Of a DNA stretch of 38,569 bases, positions 1 through 8,282 are shown one piece after another. Within the stretch, counting starts at the first letter, position 1, and the number at the start of each line of letters is the position of its first letter. Below the pieces are notes generated by a model. The model searched no databases, was not told the origin of the DNA, and saw only the letters and a program-made list of their open reading frames with translations. Made by a program: the position numbers and the translations under genes. This stretch comes from Mycolicibacterium sp. CH28 (GTDB taxonomy: Bacteria; Actinomycetota; Actinomycetes; Mycobacteriales; Mycobacteriaceae): contig NZ_SRLQ01000025.1 in NCBI RefSeq assembly GCF_004745805.1, positions 1-38,569 of the forward strand, in the 5' to 3' direction.

Positions 1-738
1 GCGCGGCGGGGGCGGCGCGAACGGGCGGTCGGCGGACCGGCGATGGGAACCGCCGTAATTCTCCTCGGGCCGGGGCTCGGTCTCGGCGCGCCGGCGCGAC
101 GGCGATGGCGGGGCATGGGGCTGCTGCGGCGGGGTCAGCGGCTCTTCGGGAACGTCGATGATCGGGTTCTCGGCGGTGCGGCTGCTGGTCTCCTCCGAGC
201 GCACCGGTGTGATCCGGCTGCTCTGCACCCGGCCCGGGGCGGGCGGCATCGTGGTGGTGTCACGGGTCCAGTCGCCGCGATCTCCCTCGAGGGCGGGGCG
301 GTCGCCGAGGTCGGCATCGAAGAGGATCTCCAGGTTGGCCCGCAGCGCGGAAAGCTCCGCGCGCAGCAGGGCCACCTCGTCGGCGGCCTGAGCGCGCAGC
401 TCGGAGGCCAGTTCCCGGCGCAGATGCGATTCGACGCCAAGCTCATATTCACGGCGGGCCGAGATTTCGCGGTCGAGCTGCAGGTCGTAGACCAGCTTCA
501 GGTCGCGCGCCCTGGCCGCGTCGAGGTCACTTTGCCTGCGATAGATCACCGAGACGAAAGCCGCCACCACAGCCGCCCACAGGGACAGAATGACCGCCAG
601 CTTGAGCAGCTCGACGCGGTTGGTGAAGACCAGCGCGGAGCTGGCCGCGATGGCAAGCACCAGCATCACCGTCAAGAGCAGCCAACCCGGCCTGCGGCCG
701 CCGCGCCGATTACGGCCGCCGCGGGACAGAACGGTCAT
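1..738 (-). CDS. DUF6779 membrane protein, partial (C-terminus outside window)
   Basis: The frame is open from an ATG at 738 to the window edge, giving 246 codons without a stop. Two hydrophobic segments lie near residues 18-38 and 45-65. A charged, probably coiled-coil stretch (about 68-140) follows, and then a Pro/Arg/Glu-rich low-complexity tail runs off the window. This matches the layout of the mycobacterial Rv3604c family, a conserved Ala/Arg/Pro-rich transmembrane protein downstream of the folate genes. Its function is unknown. It lies 66 bp after the DUF3180 gene and has its own candidate leaderless promoter, so it may be transcribed separately from the fol operon. The strand opposite also carries a long open frame, but only this one has a sensible membrane-protein composition. 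Confidence 0.8.
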   Translation of the reverse strand, partial: MTVLSRGGRNRRGGRRPGWLLLTVMLVLAIAASSALVFTNRVELLKLAVILSLWAAVVAAFVSVIYRRQSDLDAARARDLKLVYDLQLDREISARREYELGVESHLRRELASELRAQAADEVALLRAELSALRANLEILFDADLGDRPALEGDRGDWTRDTTTMPPAPGRVQSSRITPVRSEETSSRTAENPIIDVPEEPLTPPQQPHAPPSPSRRRAETEPRPEENYGGSHRRSADRPFAPPPPR

Positions 739-744
739 GGGCTG

Positions 745-750
745 ACTGTA
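745..750 (-). promoter_or_regulatory. Candidate -10 element for the DUF6779 gene
   Basis: On the minus strand TACAGT ends 6 nt before the ATG at 738, and no Shine-Dalgarno is visible. This spacing predicts a leaderless transcript starting at or next to the A of the start codon. Confidence 0.5.
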
Positions 751-804
751 CCTGTGCGATGTCGCTGGACGTGTCGTCGAACTGCGGCGATTCGCGCCTC
801 GGAG

Positions 805-1278
805 CTATTCCGGGGCGGCGTCGGCGCTCTCCGTCGGCTCCCCGGGCGACTTACAGCAATGCTCGAGCCACAGTGCGCCTGCCACGAGGGCCAGTGCACT
901 GACCGCGGCCACGACGACGCCCGGGATGTAGGCACTCGCCACGCGCTCGGCGCGGCGGAGCAACAAAAAGACCAGGACACCACCCCACCAGCCCAGCATC
1001 AGCGCCCCCAACCACGCCGAGGCCTTGGCGATCACGACGCTGCGCGCCACCGCCAGCGGATGCAGCCGGCCGCCACCGACCCCGATCTGGCCGCTCCTGA
1101 TCTTGGCCCGCACCGACACCGCCCAGGCGGCCTCCAGCGCGCCGACTACCAGCAGCGACAGACCCGTCCACAGTGTGATCGGCGGGAAGTAGTGGTACAG
1201 GACGCGCATCAGCAGCCAGGCGAGGACGGCGACGCCGACCACCACGACGGTGAGGTCGCGTATTCGAGTCGGTCCCAT
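805..1278 (-). CDS. DUF3180 membrane protein
   Basis: A protein of 157 aa with four hydrophobic segments, two in the first 60 residues and two in the second half. It ends in an acidic Ala-rich tail. This is the DUF3180 family, almost always found directly after folK in actinobacteria (Rv3605c in M. tuberculosis). Its ATG directly follows the folK stop (TAG-ATG), so it is very probably translationally coupled and belongs to the folate operon. No biochemical role is established. Its genomic linkage suggests either a folate-linked membrane function or simple hitch-hiking in the operon. Confidence 0.88.
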   Translation of the reverse strand: MGPTRIRDLTVVVVGVAVLAWLLMRVLYHYFPPITLWTGLSLLVVGALEAAWAVSVRAKIRSGQIGVGGGRLHPLAVARSVVIAKASAWLGALMLGWWGGVLVFLLLRRAERVASAYIPGVVVAAVSALALVAGALWLEHCCKSPGEPTESADAAPE

Positions 1279-1818
1279 CTAGGTGCCGGGCTCGTCGTCG
1301 GCGCCCACGCGCAGCACCAGGCCGGTCGGCCGAACCCCGTCGCGTTCGGCGGGATCCAACTCGGCCAGCAGCCGTTCGACGGATCGGGGCTCGCCGGCCA
1401 CGGTCAGCTCCGCGTCGGGTTCAGTCGCCAGCCACGGCACCAGCACGAACGCGCGAAGATGGGCCAGTGGATGCGGCAGCGTGAGGTCTTCGGTACCGGA
1501 GAGTATTTCGGCGTCGCCGTCGTGACAGCACACCAGATCGACATCGAGGGTGCGTGGCCCCCACTTCTGCTCGCGGACCCGCTCGTTGGACTCCTCCAGC
1601 GCCTGGGCGCGGCGCAGCCAGCCGTGGCCGTCCAGCTCCGGGTCGTCGGCGACGACGACGGCGTTGAGAAACGGCCCCTGCTCGACCCCGCCCCAGGCGT
1701 CGGTCTCGTAGACCGGCGACAGTGCGCGCACCGCACCGTTGAGTTCGTCGACCACGGCCTGCAGCCGTGCCATCCGGTCGCCCAGGTTCGACCCGATCGA
1801 GAGCACCACCCGCGTCAT
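1279..1818 (-). CDS. folK: HPPK, 6-hydroxymethyl-7,8-dihydropterin pyrophosphokinase
   Basis: A cytosolic enzyme of 179 aa that transfers pyrophosphate from ATP to 6-hydroxymethyl-7,8-dihydropterin, making the substrate of FolP. Visible signatures are the N-terminal VLSIGSNLGDR motif, the central GPRTLDVDL motif that carries the metal-binding aspartates, and LPHPLAHLRAFVLVPW. Its length is close to the usual 160-190 aa. The start ATG overlaps the folB stop by 4 nt (ATGA), and the stop abuts the DUF3180 start, so the gene lies inside a compact operon. Confidence 0.96.
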   Translation of the reverse strand: MTRVVLSIGSNLGDRMARLQAVVDELNGAVRALSPVYETDAWGGVEQGPFLNAVVVADDPELDGHGWLRRAQALEESNERVREQKWGPRTLDVDLVCCHDGDAEILSGTEDLTLPHPLAHLRAFVLVPWLATEPDAELTVAGEPRSVERLLAELDPAERDGVRPTGLVLRVGADDEPGT

Positions 1819-2216
1819 GCGCTACCTCCAGCGGGCACGATCTGGCCCCGGCCGCCGCGGCGGGAGCGCCGAGCCACGACCGCAACGTCATTGAACGCCA
1901 ACGGAATCGGAGCGTGCGGCTTGTGCACGACGACCTCGACCGCATGCACCCGCTGGTCGGCCATGACATCTTCGGCGATCTCGCCGGCGACCGTCTCGAT
2001 CAGATTGCGCGCCGGGCCGCCGACGATGGCCGCCGCGCGCTGGGCGAGCACGCCGTAGTCATAGGTGTCGGCGAGGTCGTCACTGGCCGCGGCGTCAACC
2101 AGGTCGATCCACACGGTGATGTCGACGACGAAGTCCTGACCGTCGCGGCGTTCGTGGTCGAACACGCCGTGGTTGCCGCGCACCGTCAGGCCGCGTAGCT
2201 CGATCCGGTCAGCCAT
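1815..2216 (-). CDS. folB: Dihydroneopterin aldolase
   Basis: A protein of 133 aa that cleaves 7,8-dihydroneopterin to 6-hydroxymethyl-dihydropterin and glycolaldehyde. It starts with the typical MADRIELRGLTVRGNHGVF. It carries the conserved Glu of LIETVA and the Lys of VVVHKPHAPI that shape the pterin site. The frame is open further upstream to 2300, but ATG 2216 gives the family-standard N-terminus and overlaps the folP stop by 8 nt, as expected for translational coupling. FolB proteins usually assemble as octamers. Confidence 0.95.
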   Translation of the reverse strand: MADRIELRGLTVRGNHGVFDHERRDGQDFVVDITVWIDLVDAAASDDLADTYDYGVLAQRAAAIVGGPARNLIETVAGEIAEDVMADQRVHAVEVVVHKPHAPIPLAFNDVAVVARRSRRGGRGQIVPAGGSA

Positions 2217-3051
2217 CGCATCCTCCTCCCGCCCAGGCGTCGAGCACCTTGAGCGCGTCGACACTGGCCTGGACATCGTGCACCCGAACCCCCCAGGCAC
2301 CGTGCAGGCCGGCCAGTGCCGAGATCACCGCGGTGGCCGTCTCGCGCCCGTCGGGTGGCCGTACGGTGCCGTCGGCCTCGGCAAGAAGGGCACCGAGGAA
2401 CCGCTTCCTGGAGGCTCCGACCAGCACCGGGATGCCGGTGGCCACGAATTCGGGCAGCGCGTGCAGCAAGGCCCAGTTGTGGCGGGCGGTCTTGGCGAAG
2501 CCCAGCCCTGGGTCGATGATCAGGTTCTCCTGATCGACGCCGGCAGCCATGGCGGCGTCCACCCCGGCGAGGAGCTCGGCGCGCACTTCAGCCACCACGT
2601 CCCGGTATGCGGGTACCTCGTGCGGGTGCACGGCGCGAACGGAGCGCCAGTGCATCAGCATCCAGGGAACCTTCGCCTCGGCCATCAGCGGCGCCATGGC
2701 GGGATCAGCCTGTCCACCCGAGACGTCGTTGACGATGCTGGCTCCGCTGTCCAGCGCCGCGGCGGCCACCGCCGCGTGCATGGTGTCGATGCTGACGGTG
2801 ATCCCGTGGGCAGCAAGCTCTTTGACAACCGGGACGACGCGCGCGGCCTCCACCGCCGCGTCGATCCGGACCGCGCCGGGGCGGGTCGACTCCCCGCCGA
2901 CGTCGATGATGGCCGCCCCCTGAGCCGCCAGCGCCAGGCCGTGCTCGACGGCACGAATCGGATCCCGGTAACGACCGCCGTCGGAGAATGAATCGTCGGT
3001 GACGTTGACGACGCCCATCACCTGCGTGCGCGGATCACGTGGTTGCGTCAT
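2209..3051 (-). CDS. folP: Dihydropteroate synthase
   Basis: A TIM-barrel enzyme of 280 aa condensing 6-hydroxymethyl-dihydropterin pyrophosphate with p-aminobenzoate; it is the sulfonamide target. Family loops are all present: NVTDDSFSDGG near the N-terminus, GGESTRPGA, SIDT, VNDVSGG, DPGLGFAK, GASRKRFLG and a C-terminal RVHDV. The length equals what I recall for M. tuberculosis FolP1, and its position between folE and folB supports the functional copy rather than the divergent FolP2. The start overlaps the folE stop by 4 nt. Confidence 0.97.
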   Translation of the reverse strand: MTQPRDPRTQVMGVVNVTDDSFSDGGRYRDPIRAVEHGLALAAQGAAIIDVGGESTRPGAVRIDAAVEAARVVPVVKELAAHGITVSIDTMHAAVAAAALDSGASIVNDVSGGQADPAMAPLMAEAKVPWMLMHWRSVRAVHPHEVPAYRDVVAEVRAELLAGVDAAMAAGVDQENLIIDPGLGFAKTARHNWALLHALPEFVATGIPVLVGASRKRFLGALLAEADGTVRPPDGRETATAVISALAGLHGAWGVRVHDVQASVDALKVLDAWAGGGCDG

Positions 3052-3650
3052 TTACGCAGGATGAGATCCAGCGCCTCGGAACGCGATGCCTTGTCGGTCT
3101 TGAACTGTCCCCGCACCGCTGACGTCGTCGTGACGGCGCCCGGCTTACGCACACCGCGCATCGCCATGCACAGGTGCTCGGCCTCGATGACGACGATGAC
3201 CCCGCGCGGCTTGAGCTTGCGCATCACGGCGTCGGCGATCTGCCCGGTGAGCCGCTCCTGCACCTGCGGACGCTTGGCGTAGAGGTCGACCACCCGGGCC
3301 AGCTTGGACAGGCCGGTGATCCGACCGTCCTCGCCGGGGATGTAGCCGACGTGAGCCATGCCGTGGAATGCCACCAGATGGTGCTCGCAGGTCGAGTACA
3401 TCGGGATCTGCTTGACCAGCACCAGCTCGTCGTGCTGCTCGTCGAAGGTGGTCTCCAGCACCGTATCCGGGTCGGTGTACAGACCGGCGAACATCTCCCG
3501 GAAGGCACGAGCGACGCGGGCCGGAGTCTCCTTCAGGCCTTGCCGGTCGGGGTCCTCTCCGACAGCCAGCAGCAACTCCCGTACGGCCGCCTCAGCGCGG
3601 GGCTGGTCGAATTCCGGGGTGGCCAGCGTGATCGAGGTCGGCTGGGGCAT
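3048..3650 (-). CDS. folE: GTP cyclohydrolase I
   Basis: A protein of 200 aa that converts GTP to 7,8-dihydroneopterin triphosphate, the first step of folate synthesis. The zinc and catalytic motifs are intact: MYSTCEHHLVAFHG, and EHLCMAMRGVRKPG with the second zinc Cys. ATG 3650 was chosen because GGAG lies 5 nt upstream. A TTG at 3668, immediately after the ftsH stop, would add six residues but has no Shine-Dalgarno. It lies 18 nt downstream of ftsH and is probably co-transcribed with it. Confidence 0.95.
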   Translation of the reverse strand: MPQPTSITLATPEFDQPRAEAAVRELLLAVGEDPDRQGLKETPARVARAFREMFAGLYTDPDTVLETTFDEQHDELVLVKQIPMYSTCEHHLVAFHGMAHVGYIPGEDGRITGLSKLARVVDLYAKRPQVQERLTGQIADAVMRKLKPRGVIVVIEAEHLCMAMRGVRKPGAVTTTSAVRGQFKTDKASRSEALDLILRK

Positions 3651-3668
3651 CGATGCTCCGTTCGTCAA

Positions 3669-5966
3669 TCAACCGTTAGCCGGCGGTTGGGGCCGACTGG
3701 TGTCGTCGCCCGCATCGTCTGGCTGACCAGGACCGCTGTGACGCGGTGACGGATACGGCTGATAGGGCGCGTGCGGTTGCCCCTGCTGAGGAGCGGGCTG
3801 CCCCCAACCCGGCGGGGGCGGATACCAGTAGCCGCCCTGCTGCGGCCCGTTGTGCGGTGGCCAGCCGGGCGCATGCCAGCCGGCCGGGGCGCCGTAGTCG
3901 GGCTGGCCCGGCCCGGGCTGGGCGGGCTGCGAGCCGGTGTGCGAGCCGTTGCCGTTTCCGCTGGGCGGCTGTTGGGCCTGCGCCGCGGCCGACGCTTGAG
4001 CGATCGCCTTCTTGAACGCCGGCTCGGGCATCGGCTTGGGCCACGGCTCACCACGTTCGATGGCCAGCTCCCCCGGCGTCTTGATCGGCGGCTTGTCGGA
4101 CGGAATACGTCCGCCGAAGTCGTCGAACACCGTCAGCCGCGGGCGCTTCTTCACGTCGGCGAAGATGGCCTTCAGCTCGGCGCGGTGCAGCGTCTCCTTC
4201 TCCAGGAGCTCCCCGGCGAGCACGTCGAGCACGTCGCGATACTCGGTGAGGATCGCCCACGCCTCGGTATGGGCCGCCTCGATCAGCTTGCGGACCTCGT
4301 CGTCGATGATCTGGGCGACCTCGTGGCTGTAGTCGGCTTGGGTGCCCATCGAACGACCCAGGAACGGATCGCCGTGCTCGGTGCCGTAGCGGACCGCGCC
4401 GAGCTTGGCGCTCATGCCGTACTCGGTGACCATCGCCCGGGCGATCTTGGTGGCCTGCTCGATATCGGAGGACGCCCCGGTGGTCGGCTCACGGAAGATC
4501 AGCTCTTCGGCGGCACGGCCACCCATCGCGAACACCAGCCGGGAGATCATCTCCGAGCGGGTCATGAGGCCCTTGTCGTCTTCGGGCACCGACACCGCGT
4601 GACCGCCGGTGCGCCCGCGAGCCAGGATCGTCACCTTGTAGATGGGTTCGATATCGGGCATCGCCCAGGCCGCCAGGGTGTGTCCGCCCTCGTGGTAGGC
4701 GGTGATCTTCTTCTCCAGCTCGCTGATCACGCGGCCCTTGCGGCGTGGCCCACCGATCACGCGGTCGACGGCCTCTTCCATAGCGGCGCCGGTGATGACG
4801 GTGCCGTTCTCCCGGGCGGTCAGCAGGGCCGCCTCGTTGATGACGTTGGCCAGGTCAGCGCCGGACATGCCGACGGTGCGCTTGGCCAGACCGTCCAGGT
4901 CGGCGTCGGGGGCCATCGGTTTGCCGGCCGAGTGCACCCGCAGCACCGCCTTACGGCCGGCCAGGTCCGGGTTGGACACCGGGATCTGGCGGTCGAAGCG
5001 GCCGGGCCGCAGCAATGCGGGATCGAGGATGTCGGGCCGGTTGGTGGCCGCGATCAGGATGACGCCCTGCCGCTCACCGAAGCCGTCCATCTCCACCAGC
5101 AGCTGGTTGAGGGTCTGCTCGCGCTCGTCGTGACCGCCGCCAAGGCCGGCGCCGCGCTGGCGGCCGACGGCGTCGATCTCGTCGACGAAGATGATGCAGG
5201 GGCTGTTCTGCTTGGCCTGCTCGAACAGGTCGCGGACCCGGGAAGCACCGACGCCGACGAACATCTCGACGAAGTCGGAACCCGAGATGGTGAAGAACGG
5301 CACCCCGGCCTCGCCTGCGACGGCGCGCGCCAGCAGGGTCTTGCCGGTGCCGGGCGGACCGTAGAGCAGCACGCCCTTGGGGATCTTGGCGCCGAGTGCC
5401 TGATACCGCGACGGGTTCTGCAGGAAGTCCTTGATCTCGTAGAGCTCTTCGACCGCCTCGTCCACGCCGGCGACGTCGGCGAAGGTCGTCTTGGGCATGT
5501 CCTTGGAGAGCTGTTTGGCCTTCGACTTACCGAAGCCGAAGCCCATCCGGCCGCCGGTCTGCATGCGGGAGAACAGCACGAACAAGCCGACCAGCAACAG
5601 CAGCGGCAGCATGTAGACAAGTAGTGAGCCCAGGATGCTGCCCTGGTTGACGGTGGTGTTCGTCTTGATGTTCTTGGCGCTGAGCGCATTGAACAGGTCG
5701 ACCGCGTACCCGGTCGGGTACTTGGCGATGACCTTGTTCGAATTGTCGGTGTCGCTGTTGCCGTTCTTGAGCTCGAGACGCAACTGCTGTTCGCGGTCGT
5801 CGATCTGCGCGCTCTTGACGTTGTCACCATTGATCTGTGCCATCGCTACCGAGGTGTCGACGGGTTTGAAGCCTCTGGTGTCGTCACTGAAGTAGAAGAA
5901 CGACCAGCCGAGCAGCAGCACGACGGCAATCACCGTCAGTGTGCGGATCACGTTTTTCCGGTTCAT
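3669..5966 (-). CDS. ftsH: FtsH ATP-dependent membrane zinc metalloprotease
   Basis: A protein of 765 aa that extracts and degrades membrane and regulatory proteins as a hexamer. An N-terminal TM helix (about 9-28), a periplasmic domain and a second TM (about 112-132) are followed by an AAA+ module. Walker A GPPGTGKT is at 203-210, Walker B IIFVDEIDAVG near 258, and the second region of homology NRPDILDPALLRPGRFDRQ follows. The protease zinc motif HEGGH is at 425-429. After about residue 640 there is a mycobacterial Pro/Gln/Gly-rich cytoplasmic tail. ATG 5966 is preferred; a TTG directly before it would add one residue. It heads the folate operon. Confidence 0.97.
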   Translation of the reverse strand: MNRKNVIRTLTVIAVVLLLGWSFFYFSDDTRGFKPVDTSVAMAQINGDNVKSAQIDDREQQLRLELKNGNSDTDNSNKVIAKYPTGYAVDLFNALSAKNIKTNTTVNQGSILGSLLVYMLPLLLLVGLFVLFSRMQTGGRMGFGFGKSKAKQLSKDMPKTTFADVAGVDEAVEELYEIKDFLQNPSRYQALGAKIPKGVLLYGPPGTGKTLLARAVAGEAGVPFFTISGSDFVEMFVGVGASRVRDLFEQAKQNSPCIIFVDEIDAVGRQRGAGLGGGHDEREQTLNQLLVEMDGFGERQGVILIAATNRPDILDPALLRPGRFDRQIPVSNPDLAGRKAVLRVHSAGKPMAPDADLDGLAKRTVGMSGADLANVINEAALLTARENGTVITGAAMEEAVDRVIGGPRRKGRVISELEKKITAYHEGGHTLAAWAMPDIEPIYKVTILARGRTGGHAVSVPEDDKGLMTRSEMISRLVFAMGGRAAEELIFREPTTGASSDIEQATKIARAMVTEYGMSAKLGAVRYGTEHGDPFLGRSMGTQADYSHEVAQIIDDEVRKLIEAAHTEAWAILTEYRDVLDVLAGELLEKETLHRAELKAIFADVKKRPRLTVFDDFGGRIPSDKPPIKTPGELAIERGEPWPKPMPEPAFKKAIAQASAAAQAQQPPSGNGNGSHTGSQPAQPGPGQPDYGAPAGWHAPGWPPHNGPQQGGYWYPPPPGWGQPAPQQGQPHAPYQPYPSPRHSGPGQPDDAGDDTSRPQPPANG

Positions 5967-6138
5967 CAAGCATCGGCCTTACGGCCCGGTCCTTCCGATA
6001 TGCGCAGCTGGGATAGTTCAGGCTACCGCTACGCCAACGCCGGGAAGCGCCCCCAGGGTTCCGTCAGGGTTCGGTAGCCGTTCGCTGGTAGACGAATCGC
6101 CTCTTACGACGGGCCCGCGGCTGTGCTTGGCTGGCACC
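5967..6138. other. Divergent promoter region between ftsH and ephA
   Basis: A 172-bp non-coding stretch separating two divergent genes. On the minus strand TAGCGG/TAGCCT and TATCCC-like hexamers near 6011-6035 could serve ftsH, but I cannot pick one. No clear -10 lies at leaderless distance from the ephA GTG. In M. tuberculosis this interval holds the espACD genes (recalled), of which no trace is visible. Confidence 0.5.
6054..6072. repeat. Tandem direct repeat CAGGGTTC, 11-bp period
   Basis: CAGGGTTC occurs at 6054-6061 and 6065-6072, one helical turn apart, in the ftsH/ephA divergent intergenic region. The arrangement resembles a binding site for a regulator with direct-repeat recognition, but this is only a suggestion. 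Confidence 0.35.
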
Positions 6139-7104
6139 GTGATCGCTCCGACCGAACGGTTAGTCGACGTCAACGGGGTGCGGTTGCGGGTGGTCGAGGC
6201 CGGTGACCGCGGCGCCCCCGTGGTGATCCTGACCCACGGTTTCCCCGAACTGGCCTACTCGTGGCGTCACCAGATCCCGGTCCTGGCCGACGCCGGCTAT
6301 CACGTGCTGGCACCCGACCAGCGCGGCTACGGCGGCTCGTCGCGGCCCGATGCGATCGACGCCTACGACATCACCGCGCTGACGGGCGACGTGGTCGGCC
6401 TGCTCGACGAGGTCGGCGCCGAGCGAGCGGCGGTGGTCGGCCACGACTTCGGTGCGGTCGTGGCCTGGAACATGCCGCTGCTGTACCCCGAGCGGGTCGC
6501 GGCCGTCGCCGGGCTGTCGGTACCGCCGGTGCCGCGCCCGCTGACACCACCCACCGAGGCGTTCCGTCGGATCTTCGGGGACAGCTTCTTCTACATCCTC
6601 TATTTCCAGCAGCCCGGTGTGGCCGACGCCGAGCTGGGCGCCGACCCGCGTCGCACCATGTCGTTACTGCTGGGCGGTATGCGAACACCGACCGACGAGA
6701 CCGCCGCGCAGCGGATGCTGGCCCCCGGGCCGGCCGGCTTCCTCGACCGCCTCGCCGAAACCGAGCGGTTGCCGGACTGGTTATCCCCCGACGAACTCGA
6801 CAATTACGTCGACGTGTTCGGCAGCACCGGCTTCACCGGAGCATTGAACTGGTATCGCAACTTCGACCGCAACTGGCACATAATGTCCGACCCACCGTCC
6901 GAAACTATCTCTGCGCCCGCACTTTTTGTCGGCGGCACCGCAGACCCGACGCTGGGCTTCACCCGTGTCGATCGGGCCGGGGAAGTAGTCAAGGGCCCCT
7001 ACCGGCAGGTGCTGCTCGACGGTGCGGGTCATTGGATCCAGCAGGAACGACCCGACGACGTCAACCGGGAGCTATGCGGCTTCCTGTCCCGATTGGAGTG
7101 GTGA
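6139..7104 (+). CDS. ephA: Alpha/beta-fold epoxide hydrolase (EphA-like)
   Basis: A protein of 321 aa hydrolysing epoxides to diols by a covalent ester mechanism. It shows the oxyanion-hole motif HGFPE, the nucleophile elbow GHDFGAVVAWN with Asp at about residue 103, a cap domain with the FFYILYFQ stretch, a late acid region (GGTADPTLGF) and the catalytic His in DGAGHWIQQERP. GTG 6139 aligns with the N-terminus of M. tuberculosis EphA (Rv3617), about 322 aa. The frame stays open upstream to 5941, but that extension is not family-like. The next gene starts 2 nt after its stop, so the two are co-transcribed. Confidence 0.9.
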   Translation: MIAPTERLVDVNGVRLRVVEAGDRGAPVVILTHGFPELAYSWRHQIPVLADAGYHVLAPDQRGYGGSSRPDAIDAYDITALTGDVVGLLDEVGAERAAVVGHDFGAVVAWNMPLLYPERVAAVAGLSVPPVPRPLTPPTEAFRRIFGDSFFYILYFQQPGVADAELGADPRRTMSLLLGGMRTPTDETAAQRMLAPGPAGFLDRLAETERLPDWLSPDELDNYVDVFGSTGFTGALNWYRNFDRNWHIMSDPPSETISAPALFVGGTADPTLGFTRVDRAGEVVKGPYRQVLLDGAGHWIQQERPDDVNRELCGFLSRLEW

Positions 7105-7106
7105 GC

Positions 7107-8282
7107 ATGCGCCCCATCAACTTCGGCGTGTTCATCACGCCCTTTCACCCGGTCGGCCAATCCCCCACCGTGGCATTGGAATACGATCTTGAGCGCACGG
7201 TGGCACTGGACCGGCTCGGATTCGACGAGGCCTGGTTCGGCGAACACCATTCCGGCGGTTACGAGCTCATCGCCTGCCCGGAGGTGTTCATCGCCGCGGC
7301 AGCCGAACGGACCAAACATATTCGGCTCGGCACCGGCGTGGTCTCGCTGCCCTACCACCACCCCTTGATGGTCGCCGACCGCTGGGTGCTGCTCGACCAC
7401 CTGACCCGCGGCCGGGTGATGTTCGGGGCCGGGCCCGGCGCGTTACCGTCCGACGCGTACATGATGGGTATCGACCCCGTCGAGCAGCGACGGATGATGC
7501 ACGAATCACTGGAGGCCATCCTGGCGCTGTTCCGCGCCGGCCCCGACGAACGCATCGACCGGAACTCGGACTGGTTCACCCTGCGTGACGCCCAGCTCCA
7601 CATCCGGCCCTATACCTGGCCGCATCCCGAAATATCCACGGCGGCAATGATTTCGCCATCCGGTCCACGACTGGCCGGAGCGCTGGGGACCTCTCTGCTG
7701 TCATTGTCGATGTCGGTGCCCGGCGGGTACGCGGCACTGGAGAACGCTTGGGAGATCGTCATCGAACAGGCCGCCAAGGCCGGCCGTCCCGAACCGGAGC
7801 GCGCCGACTGGCGGGTGCTGGGTGTCGTGCACCTTGCCGACAGCCGCGAGCAGGCCATCGACGACTGCACCTACGGCCTGCAGGACTTCGCCAACTACTT
7901 CGGCGCGGCCGGTTTCGTCCCGCTGTCCAATGAGGTGGAGGCGGCCGAGCAGTCCCCGCGGGAGTTTGTCGCCGACTACGCGGCCCAAGGCAATTGCTGC
8001 ATCGGAACGCCCGACGACGCGATCGCCTACATCACCGATCTGCTGGAGCGCTCCGGTGGGTTCGGCACCTTCCTGATGTTGGGCCACGATTGGGCCAGCC
8101 CGCAAGCGACCTACCACTCCTACGATCTGTTCGCCCGGAAGGTGATGCCGCACTTCAAAGGCCAACTCACCGCTCCGCAGTCGTCGCACGAGTGGGCCAG
8201 GACCAGGCGTGGGGACCTGCTGGGCCGGGCCGGTGAAGCGATCGTGAAAGCCATCGGCGAGCACGACGCCGAACGGTCCTAG
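7107..8282 (+). CDS. Luciferase-like flavin monooxygenase (LimB-type)
   Basis: A TIM-barrel protein of 391 aa of the luciferase-like monooxygenase superfamily. It has the typical RTVALDRLGFDEAWFGEHH, IRLGTGVVSLPYHHP and DHLTRGRVMFGAGPGALPSD stretches of the limonene-monooxygenase-like branch. The likely role is flavin-dependent oxygenation, possibly epoxidation, of a lipid or terpenoid substrate. ATG 7107 has GGAG 8 nt upstream; nearby GTG codons lie too close to that site. It is coupled to the epoxide hydrolase as Rv3617-Rv3618 are in M. tuberculosis. The physiological substrate is unknown. Its stop shares a CTAG tetramer with the stop of the convergent next gene. Confidence 0.88.
   Translation: MRPINFGVFITPFHPVGQSPTVALEYDLERTVALDRLGFDEAWFGEHHSGGYELIACPEVFIAAAAERTKHIRLGTGVVSLPYHHPLMVADRWVLLDHLTRGRVMFGAGPGALPSDAYMMGIDPVEQRRMMHESLEAILALFRAGPDERIDRNSDWFTLRDAQLHIRPYTWPHPEISTAAMISPSGPRLAGALGTSLLSLSMSVPGGYAALENAWEIVIEQAAKAGRPEPERADWRVLGVVHLADSREQAIDDCTYGLQDFANYFGAAGFVPLSNEVEAAEQSPREFVADYAAQGNCCIGTPDDAIAYITDLLERSGGFGTFLMLGHDWASPQATYHSYDLFARKVMPHFKGQLTAPQSSHEWARTRRGDLLGRAGEAIVKAIGEHDAERS

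Noticed and set aside
43..2058. A 671-codon open frame on the plus strand across the folate genes
   Set aside because: It is antisense to folB, folK, DUF3180 and DUF6779, all of which have clear family motifs. Its His/Arg/Gln-rich product is typical of a high-GC shadow frame.
3771..5624. A 617-codon open frame on the plus strand opposite ftsH
   Set aside because: The opposite strand encodes an unambiguous FtsH. The antisense product has no domain and a shadow-like composition.
6261..7106. Upstream extension of the flavin monooxygenase frame
   Set aside because: It overlaps the epoxide hydrolase out of frame. ATG 7107 has a proper ribosome site and the family N-terminus.
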